A stretch of 64,000 nucleotides of DNA. Origin: Mortierella alpina (taxonomy: Eukaryota > Mortierellomycota > Mortierellomycetes > Mortierellales > Mortierellaceae). The translations under genes were made by a program, and so were the position numbers. The notes beneath the pieces were generated by a model that was given only the letters and a program-made list of their open reading frames with translations, searched no databases and was not told where the DNA came from. The stretch is from contig JANATF010000001.1 of assembly GCA_029449245.1 (NCBI GenBank), positions 310,001 to 374,000 on the forward strand, in the 5' to 3' direction. The first letter of the stretch is position 1. Each line of letters starts with the position of its first letter. Below, in pieces: positions 10,100-21,439 of this stretch.

Positions 10100-12193
10100 C
10101 TACCAGCCCTGTTGAAGATGCCGTCGAACAAGGACCACCAGCGTGGCAAAGACGCCCAACCCAAGGACATGGAACCCCCATCGCAACAAATGGCCCACGA
10201 CCGTCGTCAGCTTCTTGCCAGCCCACTTCTTCATCTTCCATGAAGGATCAATGCCATACGGGTTCGGCGTCACCTGTGTCGCCAGATTATGGGGGAGCAG
10301 CGTGAACAGCGCAGAGACGGGCTTGTGGTCCGACGACTTGTAATGAGGATGCGAGGTATAGTAGTGGATCAGCAGTGGGCTCCTACTTGTGGGTTCTGCA
10401 AGAGACGACGTAGTTGACATCAGACTCGATGCCGGACTCTGTGTCAGGTGTGGTAGCTGTGGCGATTGTGCAGATGGTTGTCCAAGGCCGTTCCTGGATG
10501 AGAGACTCGACACCGATGGAGAAGAGCGTGCTGTCGACAGTGGCTGCTGTGCACGGATCAATTCTGGCTCAGCAGTGAGGGGCATTGGGGGTTGGAACAG
10601 ACCCGGGTTGATCACGGCTCTGGCCGAGCCCTTCTTGGTCAGACTAGAGAACGTGCCGCGAGATTTTGATCCTGTCCACGCGCCAGAGGAAGAATGGGCT
10701 TCCTTCAACGTACTGTAATGACTGCCGACCCCGCGACTGCTGCTATTACCGCTACTGCTGCTGCTACTGCTGGCATGGCTGACCTTGCTAGTCGATGGTT
10801 CCAGTGGCAGCTGTCCATGTCCTAGACCTTGCGAATGCTCATCCCACGCGTCGAACTCGTCTTCCCTTTCCTCGTCCAGACTCGTGGCATCTCTTGGATG
10901 CACAAACCACAGGACTCGGTCTGTCCAGGCTGGCACACGCTTGGGAATATCGTATTGGTTCGATCCCATTCGAAACTTGTAGGTGGGTGGGAAGGCGAGT
11001 GGAGCCTCGTGAAAGCCTCGGAACACGTTCAAGGTCTTGCGCTGAGCCGAGAGCTGGTCGTGGCTATAAAGTGGCCGCAGTTGCCCTGTTTCGATCGCGT
11101 GCACAATCTCACCCGCCGTGAGGTCCGGCATCGTGGTCTGGGAAAGCAAATCCTCCGAGGACAGCTTTGCTTTCTTCTTTTTTTTGCTCAGAGACCCGTC
11201 CGATTGTGCAAGATCCAACCGATAGTTCAGGTCGCCCGTCCAAAAGATGTAGTCGCACGAGAAAATGGTTTCTTCCCAAACCACCTTTTTGTCCTGCACA
11301 TCGTGATCGCGTAGTGGTGTGCGCCTGGACCGTCTAGGGTCCTTGCTGCTGTTTCTCTTTTGAGTAGAAGCCGACTTTTTCTTTTGTAGCAGTGGCCTTG
11401 AATCACTGTCGAGGTGGTATGGATCGTCATCGTCGTCACTGTCGTCGTTGTCGCCATCCCCTGTCGTGCCAAAAGACGAAGCCGATGACGAGCCAGGAGA
11501 GGAGAGTCGATCCTGATGCTCCCACAGCAAGCCCTCCACATGATTATCGCCATCGTTCAAGAACACCATCCTGCGACAAATGGCCATATAGTCATCGTTC
11601 CTGCGCTTGATGTTATTGAGGTGTGCGCTCAAATGGGCGTTGATAAAGCAAATATCGAAACATGGCCGACTAGTGGCGGTCGGTGCTAACCGGATCGAGA
11701 GTCGTGTCGCGATGGCACCCTTGTTCCCCATCCCACCCGGTCCAGTACCTACAGAGGCATTCGAGATCCTTTCGATACGCTCGGTCATCGAACCGTCTCG
11801 GGTCAGGACAAAGAGAATCATCCCCACTTGGGCGGACTGTGAGACCAGACTGAAGCGGTAGCCGGGACAGGTGCGGTGAAGGGTCCGAAGAATGAGTTTG
11901 GCGAGCTCATCAATCTGCTGCTTGATATGATACGTGCCGTGAAGAAAGGCGTCTGGGTAAGGGGAAAACTCTTGAAGGGCCACGGCCACGATGTCGGGTA
12001 TGATGGGGGTTGACCCTCCGGTGGCCGGGGTGGGGGCCTCGACAGGACTGCTAGGCGCCGAGTCTGCGACATGCGAGGAGAGGGAAGGGTGGGTGGCGAG
12101 CCAGTCTGCGAGGTCCTGTTCGATGGGTCTCTGGCTCATGTTGAAAGTGCCAATGAGCACCACGGGGGTGTGGTGGTAGTTCATTGCGGCCAT
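10100..12193 (-). CDS. Tail-anchored inositol-polyphosphate 5-phosphatase
   Basis: A single open frame of 697 residues encodes an IPPc-domain 5-phosphatase, which removes the 5-phosphate from PI(4,5)P2 and related lipids. The domain starts almost at once with PVVLIGTFNMSQRP. Family motifs are visible: SVGTGPGGMGNKGAIATRLSI, FINAHLSAH, FWTGDLNYRLDL near residue 318, PAWTDRVLWF near residue 423 (Thr where most members have Cys), and a late SDHKPVSALFTLLP. Ser-rich and acidic linkers interrupt the domain. The last 20 or so residues, WGFHVLGLGVFATLVVLV followed by Arg/His, form one hydrophobic helix ending at the C terminus, a tail anchor like that of yeast Inp54 in the ER. It lies about 3.2 kb from the PI4P 5-kinase gene. 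Family is firm; exact substrate and membrane are inference. Confidence 0.93.
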   Translation of the reverse strand: MAAMNYHHTPVVLIGTFNMSQRPIEQDLADWLATHPSLSSHVADSAPSSPVEAPTPATGGSTPIIPDIVAVALQEFSPYPDAFLHGTYHIKQQIDELAKLILRTLHRTCPGYRFSLVSQSAQVGMILFVLTRDGSMTERIERISNASVGTGPGGMGNKGAIATRLSIRLAPTATSRPCFDICFINAHLSAHLNNIKRRNDDYMAICRRMVFLNDGDNHVEGLLWEHQDRLSSPGSSSASSFGTTGDGDNDDSDDDDDPYHLDSDSRPLLQKKKSASTQKRNSSKDPRRSRRTPLRDHDVQDKKVVWEETIFSCDYIFWTGDLNYRLDLAQSDGSLSKKKKKAKLSSEDLLSQTTMPDLTAGEIVHAIETGQLRPLYSHDQLSAQRKTLNVFRGFHEAPLAFPPTYKFRMGSNQYDIPKRVPAWTDRVLWFVHPRDATSLDEEREDEFDAWDEHSQGLGHGQLPLEPSTSKVSHASSSSSSSGNSSSRGVGSHYSTLKEAHSSSGAWTGSKSRGTFSSLTKKGSARAVINPGLFQPPMPLTAEPELIRAQQPLSTARSSPSVSSLSSRNGLGQPSAQSPQLPHLTQSPASSLMSTTSSLAEPTSRSPLLIHYYTSHPHYKSSDHKPVSALFTLLPHNLATQVTPNPYGIDPSWKMKKWAGKKLTTVVGHLLRWGFHVLGLGVFATLVVLVRRHLQQGW

Positions 12194-14003
12194 GTGGAAT
12201 TCTGAGCTCAGGAACAGAGTGGACAGGCGACTATGCTACTATGCTGCTGTGGTGCGAGGGTGCGAGGGCGCGAGGAGGGCGTGAGGAGGGCGAAGAAGAG
12301 CGTGTCGAGTGTAGAGACGGACGCGGGACAAGACGCTTGCTGGAGGCGAGGTCGATGGGCTGTGGCGAATCGGACGCTGGATGGAGCTGCTCGGCAGGTG
12401 AGGTTGGGTGTGCTTTTTTTTGGAGTGTGAGAATTGCTTATGCACTCCAATCCATGCTCGTCACGTTATTGCTCACGGATGAGATCACTAACGTCGCAAG
12501 GGGGAAAAGAGGTTCGTGCTCTTGGAGGCTCGCTGGGAGAACAGTGCGGTGCAAGAGAGAATCAGGGAGAGAAGAGACGCGTGCTCGCTCCTAGATGTTT
12601 GCTGCAGAACACCGCACGGTGTAGTAACAAGCAGAGCACACACGCGTTACTGCCCCGTGGATAGCAAACAGTACGTTCCGCGACCTGTTTGCAGCACCCA
12701 TACACATCATCTAGGACCAGCACTCATCATACACTCCTTCTGCCACAATGCAATCGCATCCGCGCACAAGAGACAGCCCAAGGAGTGTCGAGCAAAGCGT
12801 TTGACAATCAACCATGCCGCCCTTGCTAATTGATCGCGGCCGATATCCTCGATGGCGCACTGTCTCATGCGGCCCCAAGCAGCCGCGCTAAGTGGACAGA
12901 GTGAATCGCACAACCATAGGTACCCTGACCCTTCTCATGAGCCGATACATTCTACAGGTGTGTCTCTCTGTTGTGCTCCCAATGATATGCATTTGCATAG
13001 TCTACATTGTCGACCCCTGCAGCCCACACCACTCGGCATAGGTGCCGATCTGTCCGATATTGGTGACCCTCAGCCCGCGCGGCTTTTGTTGATATTGGTC
13101 GTAGGCTTGTAGCATTGTCAAACATCCCCCCTTGTGCCCATGGAGGATCGATCGAATGATGTTGAGAAGGTCTGTGACAAGCGCACTGATACCGCTGGGT
13201 TGGGTCGAGCCATCTGCGCAACGGCCAACGGCCACGGGAAGAGCCACGGTACAGCGCGAGTGTTCTTCTACCCCCCCATCAATCCATGATGAATGGGGCG
13301 CAATTCGCTTGGCGTTTGAGCTCCACACCAGCCAAAACATCTGGAGGGTCAATAGTTCTGGTCACGAACAAAGGACGCTAGATGTCACCGTCGACTGCGA
13401 CGACGCAAAGGAAAAATCGTTTTGCCACTCGCCCTCCACGCTTCAAGTCCAATTGCACCAGGCGCTTGCGCAAATCAAGTTTTTTTTTCTGTTATTTGTT
13501 CAGCAGCGGACTCCACCCATCCACAGATGCCAGAATTCAGATGCTGTCCAGATATGCACCATTACCCATCAGCCCGCTCATCCGCTGCTTTTCCTACCCC
13601 GCAGCCCTTCCCGTCCATAAACTGATCTTTGTCGACGTGCCCACGCCTTGAGCGGAAAAAAGACATGCCTGATTGTGGCGCTTGTGCCAAAGTAAAGTTT
13701 CTCAAAGAAAAGGACTCAATGGCAGGGCTATTTTAAACCCTCGCTCTTGAAACCCTTTATTTCTCTGTCGTTTTGTTTCCCCCTCTCCTTCATTGATCGG
13801 TTTAGAACTCCAGCTCTGCGGACGATACCCTCAGCGCGTGGCAGCCGTTGACCCTTGCGTGCAGCGAGCTGTGCTGATTTAAAAGCAGCGACCCTTTAAA
13901 TCTGCGACCGACAACAACAAACAGCACACCTTTACATCGTCGATCTCTCTCCTCTTATCCTTCTCCACTCTCCTTCCCTGCACATCGAAAAGAAAAAAGT
14001 AGA
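12194..14003. other. Divergent intergenic region, no supported gene
   Basis: This 1.8-kb gap lies between the starts of the phosphatase (minus) and the membrane-protein gene (plus), so it carries both promoters. A 116-codon minus frame at 13002-13352 and a 162-codon plus frame at 13132-13620 overlap each other; neither has a domain I recognise or clear splice partners. The last 150 bases are pyrimidine-rich, typical of 5' UTRs in this window. Confidence 0.5.
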
Positions 14004-16636
14004 ATGTCTGTCGACGGCAGGGGTTCTACTGCTGAACAGCACCCATCCTCTCTTTCCAACGACCTCATCATCAACATCGCTCCCATCTCGCCACCTCCTG
14101 CACTTACCTTGACAAAGGAACACCTTCAGCAGCAGCAACAACAACTTCAAGCCATTCACATAGCCGCTTCACCTTTACCCCTTCACGATGACACTCTCTC
14201 AACCGCCACAACCTCTCGCAATAACCATAGCCCTGACTCGATCAAGAGTCCCGAAACCACAGGCACGGGCATGACCTGGATCAACACAGCGGATCCCGCC
14301 CTTCCTTCCTCCAGATTTACACAGGACTCCAAGTGCCTGTCTGAAACTGTGGGACCTACACCTACGCCCCATCAACACCACAACGATCATAACCACAACC
14401 ACACTACGCACGTCCAGGAGCATTCACACCCAGTGCACTTTGCTTCACAGCAGCAGCATCCACGGCATCCGCCCAGTGTCCGAGGCTCGCTGTACACGAG
14501 GTCCTTTGGGCTTGAGAGGCCTGAGACCTACTCGGGTGTGATTGTTCGATCCAGTTGGGTCTCGACAGGCTGGTTGTTCTTCATTCGTTTCGCCCTATTC
14601 TTGTACACGTTCACCGTCCTGGTGGCGGATCTGATCATGACGGACCGACCGCGCTATGCGTTTTGTTATCTGACTCAGTTATCCTACTTGGGACTGACGT
14701 CCTATCTCGGGGTAAGATGATTTTTTTTGAAGGCTGGCTATATCATACCTTCCAGCCCCACTGTGCTATTTTAGAAGAGGTTTGGCCACACTTGAATGAG
14801 TGTCAATTTTTAGACCATGGCAACCATTGTACTAAATAGCACTGAGACAGAGGGCTCGGGCAGATCTTTCAGCTAGTGCCCTCTTTGCTATCTCGTAAAA
14901 GACAATCTCACTTTGTTCATTGTCGCAACTTTTTTTTTCTTGCTCAGCTTGCAATTGAAGAGTCATTGGTGTTCTTTGTTCTCCCCAAGAGGGCTGCTCC
15001 CCTGCAGTCTCATTCTGTGGCAATGCCAGCCCACACTTCAAAATTACGCAGCAAACTCATGCACTGGATAAGCCCGCTTAGCAAGCGATTTCGAGCTCAA
15101 TTGGATCGTTTTTCCGATCCAATCTCTCACTTAGTTTTCAATTGCCCATTCATTCTATTCCCCTTGTCCATCCGTAATCAAAACTGCGCACGCGATAGTT
15201 TTTTTTATTGTTGGTGGACGGCAGAACATTATATTTTCATTCTCAACTTGCTATGATGGTCACCACGCGGAAACACGCCGATAGGGACGCTGACAAAACT
15301 TCATTCTCTAACGAAAAAAAAACAAATGGCGTCTTATTTTGTTCTTTTGATTTAGACGGTTTCATGGCACACGCTCAGTGAATGGCGGCGTGAACGGGCC
15401 GTCCGATCTGCAACCTCAAAGATTATTGGCAAGAGCCCTGCGCAAATGGAAGAAGCAGCGGGCGCAGAGCATATGACGACGCTTGCGATGACGAGGACCA
15501 CCACGATCGAGCGACAGCATTGGCTCTTGACGGATATGAACTTTTTCCTATACCATACCATCTGCACCTTCCAGTAAGTTTTTTTTTGATGTGGATTGAC
15601 CGAGCGTTTTGGTTTCGTGTTGTTTTTGTTTGTGGCACACAGGGGTGACAGGGTGGAGAAGATCCCCTTGTTCTGGGTTGTTCTGCTAATGTAATTGCTC
15701 TCAGCAAATGACATTTTGGTGTGAATGTTGACTGTGCGCAACGGGTAATCAATTCCGCCAGCGGAAATCAGGAATGCAAGTAAAGCACTGACGAACCCCT
15801 TGTTTTTTCATTTGGCGCTCTCTCGCGGTTGTGCTAGTATCATTGTTCCGCTCATGTACTGGGGATACCTCTCCTACGAAGGCGACGCACGGGTCATGGC
15901 TGTCGAGATCTCTTCAGAGTCGCTCTGGCGCAATTATTCCTTCCATGGCGGTGACCTGATCGTTGTCCTGATCGAGATCGCGATCAACACCATGCCCTTT
16001 ATACCCACTCATTTCACGATCGTCTTTACCATCTGCCTGCTCTACCTGGGTGAGGCTCATCTGGTCCATCACGTCGACGGGTTCTGGATCTACCCGTTCC
16101 TCGACACCTCTGGCAGTCTGCTCTGGATGGCGCTCTACATCGGCGTCGCCATTGCCATCACACTCGCGTTCGTGGTCATGTACTATGTTCACCTGATCCG
16201 TAATCGGTACCGCACCAGGGGACAGATGCATGCCATTACAGTGAAAAAAGAACAGCAGCAAGACGTTGTCACGACAAAAGAAATGATCGACTCTGTTCCT
16301 GTCGCAGAGAGCACCCAGCAGCAACAACAGCAACAGCAACAGCAACAGCAGGATCCCCCACGCTACAGCAGTTCGTTCACAGTCCGCCAGATCACCCGTA
16401 TTCTCCAAGGCGATAGCCTGAATCAGAACCGAAAGCGCAGCTGTAGCAACGGTAGCGAGGTCAGCACAGCCTCGACGCTCGTTGGTTCTGACGAGTCCAT
16501 GGTGTGCAAGGCCAAGGAGGTTGATTCACCGTTGTCGGAGCACGCGCCTGCAAACGTCCCTACTGTCGACACCGGTGACCGGCTTGAAAAGGTCGAGGAA
16601 GAAAGCGAAGCCGAAGTCCATCCTCAGCCAAAGTGA
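14004..16636 (+). CDS. Multi-pass membrane protein, possibly FAR-17a/AIG1 or Rolling-stone-like
   Basis: Three exons close in frame: 14004-14711, 15356-15573 and 15838-16636, giving 574 residues. The first 170 or so residues are disordered and rich in Gln, Pro and His. The centre holds about six hydrophobic spans, including GWLFFIRFALFLYTFTVLVA, CYLTQLSYLGLTSYLG, LYHTICTFHIIVPLMYWGYL, LIVVLIEIAINTMP and LWMALYIGVAIAITLAFVV. Two polar motifs lie between spans, FHGGD and HHVDGFWIYPFLDTSG. Spacing and the late WIYPFLD resemble the AIG1/FAR-17a and Rolling-stone-like group, some of which are lipid hydrolases, but the match is from memory and weak. The tail carries Q12 and is otherwise polar. That it is a gene is well supported; its function is not. 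Confidence 0.8.
16316..16351 (+). repeat. CAG/CAA tract encoding Q12
   Basis: Twelve glutamine codons, mixed CAG and CAA, lie in the third exon of the membrane-protein gene, in the cytosolic or lumenal tail after the last membrane span. Confidence 0.9.
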
Positions 16637-16796
16637 TCCATTAGACGACTTTTTTTCCAGCCCTCTCTTCCCGACTCACCCTTCATCTGCACAAATGCAT
16701 TGTAAATAAACCAAACGTCCCAACTTTGTACCACCAAATCTCACTTTTTGGCAACTGCCAACGATTGCTGGTTTTTTTTGCTGTTTTCTCGGTGTC

Positions 16797-19229
16797 CTAT
16801 TTCCGTCCACCTTTCCGCCTAGAGTGACTCGAGGACGACGACGAAACCGCGGGAACACTTCCTCCTGGGGCCATCATCACTCCCACAGTCCCATTCACAA
16901 GTTCGTCCTTGATCGGGCTAGCCTCGACCCTCTGCTGTGTGTCCAGGTAAATCATCATGTCCCGTACTTGTTCCTGCAGATCCATGATCTCGGCCTCCTT
17001 GTGCTGCAATTTTTCCTTGAAGCTGTCCTGGTTACTCCGCAGTCCGACATTCATCTCCTTTTCCTCCTCGTACTGCCGCTCCATCAACTGCAGCCTCTCT
17101 TGTAGCTTCTCCAACCGCTTCTCTGTCGCCTTCTTCTCCTTGATCAGCATCGGAACCCGCTCCTTTTCAAGTGATTCCGCCATTAGAGCCAGCTCCCGGT
17201 TTCGTTCGTTCAACTCTGTCGCCTCCTTCTCCCACTCCTTGGCTTCCTTGTTCACCTGTGCGAGCTGCGCTGCCATGGCCGCCATCTGGGCATCAAAATA
17301 TAGCCGCTGGGATTCCAACTGCGACGTCAACAAGTACGTGTACTCTAATCCAATGGCATCCAATTTTTCCTGTCCGACTTGTACCGCGTGCTGTGACGGT
17401 ACGGTTCCATCGACTGCACTCGGCAGCTCCACCAACTTGCCATCGGCTTTGTTCTGAATCAACCGGTGCACGTATCCATCCCCTGCATAATCCCACACCC
17501 GTTGGGTTTCGAGCTCGAGTGCGTAGAGGTGAGAGGTGTCATAGTAGTGATGATACGCATGCTTCTCCTGGTACCGTCCGCATCCAATGTGACCACAGAT
17601 CAAACAGATCCACAAGTTTTCGGTGGTGCCACAAAGTGCACATTCGTTTTGATCCTCGGTTATACCGTCCGTCGTAGCGGTGAGTCCACCTCCTGCTGCG
17701 GTGGCGGTTGTGGGGCTTTTCTTGATACTCTTTTGGCTGTAGCGACAGACTGGACAACTGCCCTCGCCCCATTTGCTGAGACAGTGGCAATGGAATGTGT
17801 GTTGGCATAGGATCGTCAGCAGCCCTGTGACAGAGGAATCCATACGCTCCAGACACACTGGGCAAGTTGGAAGTTCCGCCAGTCCTGCAGGATCGGTGGA
17901 CGCTGTCATGGACTGTGTGAGCTGTGTAGAGATCGAGTCCGTCGCTATTGTATCGTTGTCAGGCAATGCTGTCGTCGATTCTAAAGTTGCTGGTGTGGAT
18001 ATCGCGGCTGTCGTGGATGTCGGGCTTTTGTTTTGCAGAAAGGGGTCTTCATTCAGGAAGGGGAATGCGTAAGGAGGCATACATCCGGCTCGGATCTCGA
18101 TAGTCTTGAGATACACCACATGGCAAATCTCTGGCTATCGATGATAGAGGCAGTCCACCAATTTTTTTTGATTGTTAGTACTTGGCTGAATATAGGCTCT
18201 ATAATCGCCCTGAGAAAGTCGACTCTGTCAGAGTGCAAAGGTTGTTGATATGTACCTCGAGGGAACTAAAGGCCTTGCCATTGTAGTGCGCGTAAAATTC
18301 CGATGTAGCTCCACTGGTCCTGAACTTCATGAGCACCATAAACCTGTTGGGCACCGCATCCCTATACACATGCAAAAAGAGGCATGGTTAGCCAGGCCTT
18401 CCTTACATGTGAGGTTTTCAAGATCTATCAGAAAAGACGGACGACCCAGTAATCTTGTATACCTGATGATGCGAAAGTGGGACACATTTGCGCGAACGGG
18501 TCCTACAAAGTTCAAAAAGTCTCCCGGAGACATGTAGCTCGGTACAGCCAGAACACAGACAGCTGTTCCCTGATCCGGGTGAATGGTCTGGGATCCATCC
18601 CGGTCAGGGTTGTGGCCGGTGCTTTCTGTGGATGTTGCTGTGCTGGCTTCCTTAGCCTCCTCTGCGGCTGAGTGAATGTGTATATCGCCTGTTGTGATCT
18701 CATTCGTGTCCTTGTACAGACGAAGGATTCCTTGAGCTGGCTCTGCGTCTTGGAATCCGAGGCCTCTTCTCGGTAGTGCAGGGGTGTTGGTGGTCATTTT
18801 CTTGGCCTTGTTCGACTTGTGCTTTTGCGCCCCTGCCTTGTCCTTGGATGTGTGAGAGGTTGAGGTTGAATGAGATGTTGGTTCGTCCAGACTCGATATG
18901 TGAATAGAGCCTAAACGGTAGTCTGCGAATTTGCTCGTCTGACTTGTGTGGCCCTTTTGGTGTATGGCCAGCTGCGCGTTTGTATTGTCCAACTTGGCTG
19001 AGGCAGCTGCTGGGCTCTGACTAGATTCCAATGAGGAGGAACGAATGTCTAGAGCTTGGTGTTGAGGCTGAGGGAATGGTTTGAGCAAGGTTCGGAAGCG
19101 CGTTGCCAATGACGCTGCGGTGGGGGGGTCTGCCTGTTGTGGCGGTCGCGGCGAGGACAACGGTGCAGTGTGTGCAGTGTGGGTTGTGCTTTCAGAGTAG
19201 AGATCCAGCTTGAGGTGGTAAACGTTCAT
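16797..19229 (-). CDS. ETP1: BRAP2/Etp1-type RING and UBP zinc-finger protein
   Basis: This is the fungal relative of BRCA1-associated protein 2, a RING E3 ligase that also binds free ubiquitin tails; yeast Etp1 acts in ethanol and nitrogen responses. Three exons close in frame: 19229-18463, 18361-18256 and 18134-16797, 736 residues. Order of domains: a disordered N-terminal 220 residues; the BRAP2 domain (YMSPGDFLNFVGPVRANV, SHFRIIRDAVPNRFMVLMKF, then PEICHVVYLKTIEI across the second junction); a RING of C3H2C3 type starting CPVCLERM near residue 381 and ending CPVCRY; a UBP zinc finger starting CALCGTTENLWICLICGHIG near residue 456; and a long coiled coil rich in Glu, Lys and Leu. The tail is Ser/Arg/Lys-rich. 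The start ATG is the only one fitting the long open first exon. Confidence 0.96.
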
Positions 19230-19328
19230 TTTGAGGCGACATTGTCAAAGGAAGAAGCGTGGAAAAGGAATGGTGCATACGCCAGACAACAGATGGATCG
19301 TCACGTGTTTTGAATGCTTTATGGTACA

Positions 19329-20152
19329 CTACTCCTTCGAGGCTTCTGCTTTGCTTCCTGTCAAAGCTTTGGCGCCTGATGCCGCGCCACTGCCGCTGGA
19401 GCATCCTCGGCATCCGCAGTGTATACACTCGACCACCTTGCCTTCCTCCAGCATGTCCCGAGGAACTCTACACACACAGGTCGTGCCAAAGTTGGTGTCC
19501 TTTGGCTGAATGCATCGCAGGCAGCAAACCTTTTCATATCCAGACTATCGAATGGAGGCAACAAGAGACAAGAGCAGCTGAGCACGATTGATCGCTAGTG
19601 AGATCCGACAAAGAGGCTGTATGTACAGGCGCCACAAGTCCAACCGCTCTGCGTTTTTACCTTCTTCCACTTGGCAATGAGATTCCCGTCGGCATATCCC
19701 TGTTTCAACAAGTACTCGTACAGTTCTTTGGAAATGGCGTTGCGCTTATAAAAGAGCTCAAAAACGTAGCGAGACCGCTGGTGGTGAAGTCTGAAAATTG
19801 GCCAGAGCGCCTCAACCTTTCTCTTGCCTTCATGGGGGTCATTCTCGGCTGTTGATTTTTTGGTGATGCAAGGTAAAAAAACTCCACAGGTTAGCTCAAA
19901 GGTGTCTACTACGGCCAGTAGTGTAAGGTGAACTGCATTCTGCATTTGGTGCTCCTCCATTGCTGGTATTTAGACAGGGACGCCAAAAGTGGTTTCGAGT
20001 TCCAATTGTGATCAACGCAATGCAATACGCTCCCAAGAGCGAGAAAGACACTTGCCATCTTTCATTTTCTGCTGGAATTCCTTGAGCGTGGGCTCGATTT
20101 CATCGAAGCCCTCGGGTGCCCTCTTTGTACGTGATGATCTGATCTTTGGCAT
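19329..20152 (-). CDS. BUD31: BUD31/G10 pre-mRNA splicing factor
   Basis: Bud31 is a small zinc-binding protein of the activated spliceosome (SF3b/NineTeen-associated) and is highly conserved in eukaryotes. Exons 20152-20056, 19848-19661 and 19544-19329 give 166 residues. The protein begins [20 protein letters not shown] and continues with [20 protein letters not shown], the FELFYKR and LIAKWKK blocks, then the Cys-rich zinc region [20 protein letters not shown] and [13 protein letters not shown] Ser/Ala/Lys tail of about 20 residues extends past the usual end. The first intron uses a GC donor (G^GCAAGT): only that choice keeps the [10 protein letters not shown] junction in frame. It lies in a run of five minus-strand genes. 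Confidence 0.97.
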
Positions 20153-20529
20153 TGCTGGTTATATGGTATCCCTGAAGTGGTGATCCGAGCTGTGTGTGTG
20201 ATGCGAAGGCGAAAGAAAGGGCAGATGCAAAGTAGCTTGATCGAAGAAAAACCAAGCCCCTATGCCTTCAGCCAGCTGCAGGAATCACGTGCATATCTAG
20301 CCTTCATGTTCAAGGATCAGTCAAGAGGGCCATACCAGGAGGCCAGGAGGCCAGTTTCCACTGCACTCGGAATAGACGTTAACATAAGATTCTATTTTCT
20401 CTCTGATCCATGACAACAATGCTGTATTTACTGATCCTTTTCGTAACTGCGATAGTCGGGTAACATGCATTGTCGTATATTCTTGCTTTTGATGCTGCTT
20501 CACATGCTTTCTGTCGCCTTTCCATGACT
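20153..20529. other. Gap between MIC10 and BUD31
   Basis: These 377 bases should contain the 3' UTR of MIC10 and the BUD31 promoter. No open frame in the gap looks coding apart from read-through of the MIC10 shadow frame. Confidence 0.5.
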
Positions 20530-21123
20530 CTACTTCTTCTCCTGAGCCTTCTTGGCAACAGGCACAAGGGTAGGGTTGAAGTTGCGCTCGCACTGTGAGA
20601 GAGCGTATCCCAATCCAAGACCGGTCGACACTGAGATGGGCCACGAGCGCTCTATGGTCAAATAAAGTCAGCAAAGCAACCAGTAGCATGAGTAAAAACA
20701 GCACCAGAATAGTCCTATTCCAACAACAACGGAATGGACTCAAAGGCGGCCACCTGTATGACGCGTGCATTGTCCATAGTGGAGAAAGGAAGCCGGTCCC
20801 AGACTTACTCTTGAAAAGAAGGGCCGAAGCAACGATACCAACACTGAGACCGATGCCAGACTTGACAATCACGTTTGAAATGCACTCATCCCACTAAAGA
20901 TTCGAATCCCAATCGGACGCAGGCATGCATTAGTATCTTTGCGTCCACCTTCCCTGATGAATTCAGTTCTCACGAACCGAAGACGGCCACGATCTAGCCA
21001 GGAAACGTCCTCATGTCTGGAGGAGCTTGCTATCAAATCTCTCCAGTGTCCTGAGTGCCATATTACCTTGCGGCTGAGAATGTCCTCGCTGGGGATGCTG
21101 TTGTTGCTACTGTTGGATGACAT
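20530..21123 (-). CDS. MIC10: MICOS complex subunit Mic10
   Basis: Mic10 bends the inner mitochondrial membrane at crista junctions as an oligomer within MICOS. Three exons, 21123-21067, 20893-20809 and 20651-20530, close in frame to give 87 residues, the usual size. The protein reads MSSNSSNNSIPSEDILSRK, then WDECISNVIVKSGIGLSVGI, then KKRSWPISVSTGLGLGYALS and a short Asn/Lys tail. Both hairpin membrane segments carry the Gly-rich motifs needed for oligomerisation: GIGLSVG in the first and GLGLGYA in the second, with the conserved WD..I start of the domain. The gene is short and split into small pieces, so automatic annotation could easily miss it. Confidence 0.94.
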
Positions 21124-21439
21124 GGTAACTGGTCTATGTCGGATGAGGTTGAGACGAGTTTTGGAGTTTGGATCTCTTTTGTGCATGCTCGGGGGCCTTT
21201 CCGACAACGAAGTTAAGGGGTATTCGGCAGTTACACCTTTGTTCCTTCACTGAGCCTTGAGGAGTTGGTAGGCGATGATACACAATGTGTTTTATTAAGT
21301 TGGAGAGCGTAAGCTGCTGGCGGTGTAAAAGCGACCAAAAACACCCGCTTCCTGCGAAAGGGTGGATAAGAGGGAGGCAGAGGATTGCACAGAGAGTGGA
21401 TGGGTATCAAGAAAGGACAGTGGCTGTACTCAAAGGATC
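21124..21439. other. Gap between the VAMP7-type gene and MIC10
   Basis: These 316 bases separate the stop of the SNARE gene from the start of MIC10, both on the minus strand. They presumably hold the MIC10 promoter; I see no other feature. Confidence 0.5.

Noticed and set aside
13002-13620. Overlapping frames on both strands (116 and 162 codons)
   Set aside because: Each has some protein-like composition, but neither shows a recognisable family or plausible neighbouring exons, and they contradict each other. A related-species alignment would be needed.
20880-20930. TTCGAATCCC in the first MIC10 intron, like a tRNA T-loop
   Set aside because: No paired acceptor stem, D-arm or anticodon arm can be built around it by eye, and it lies in a short intron.
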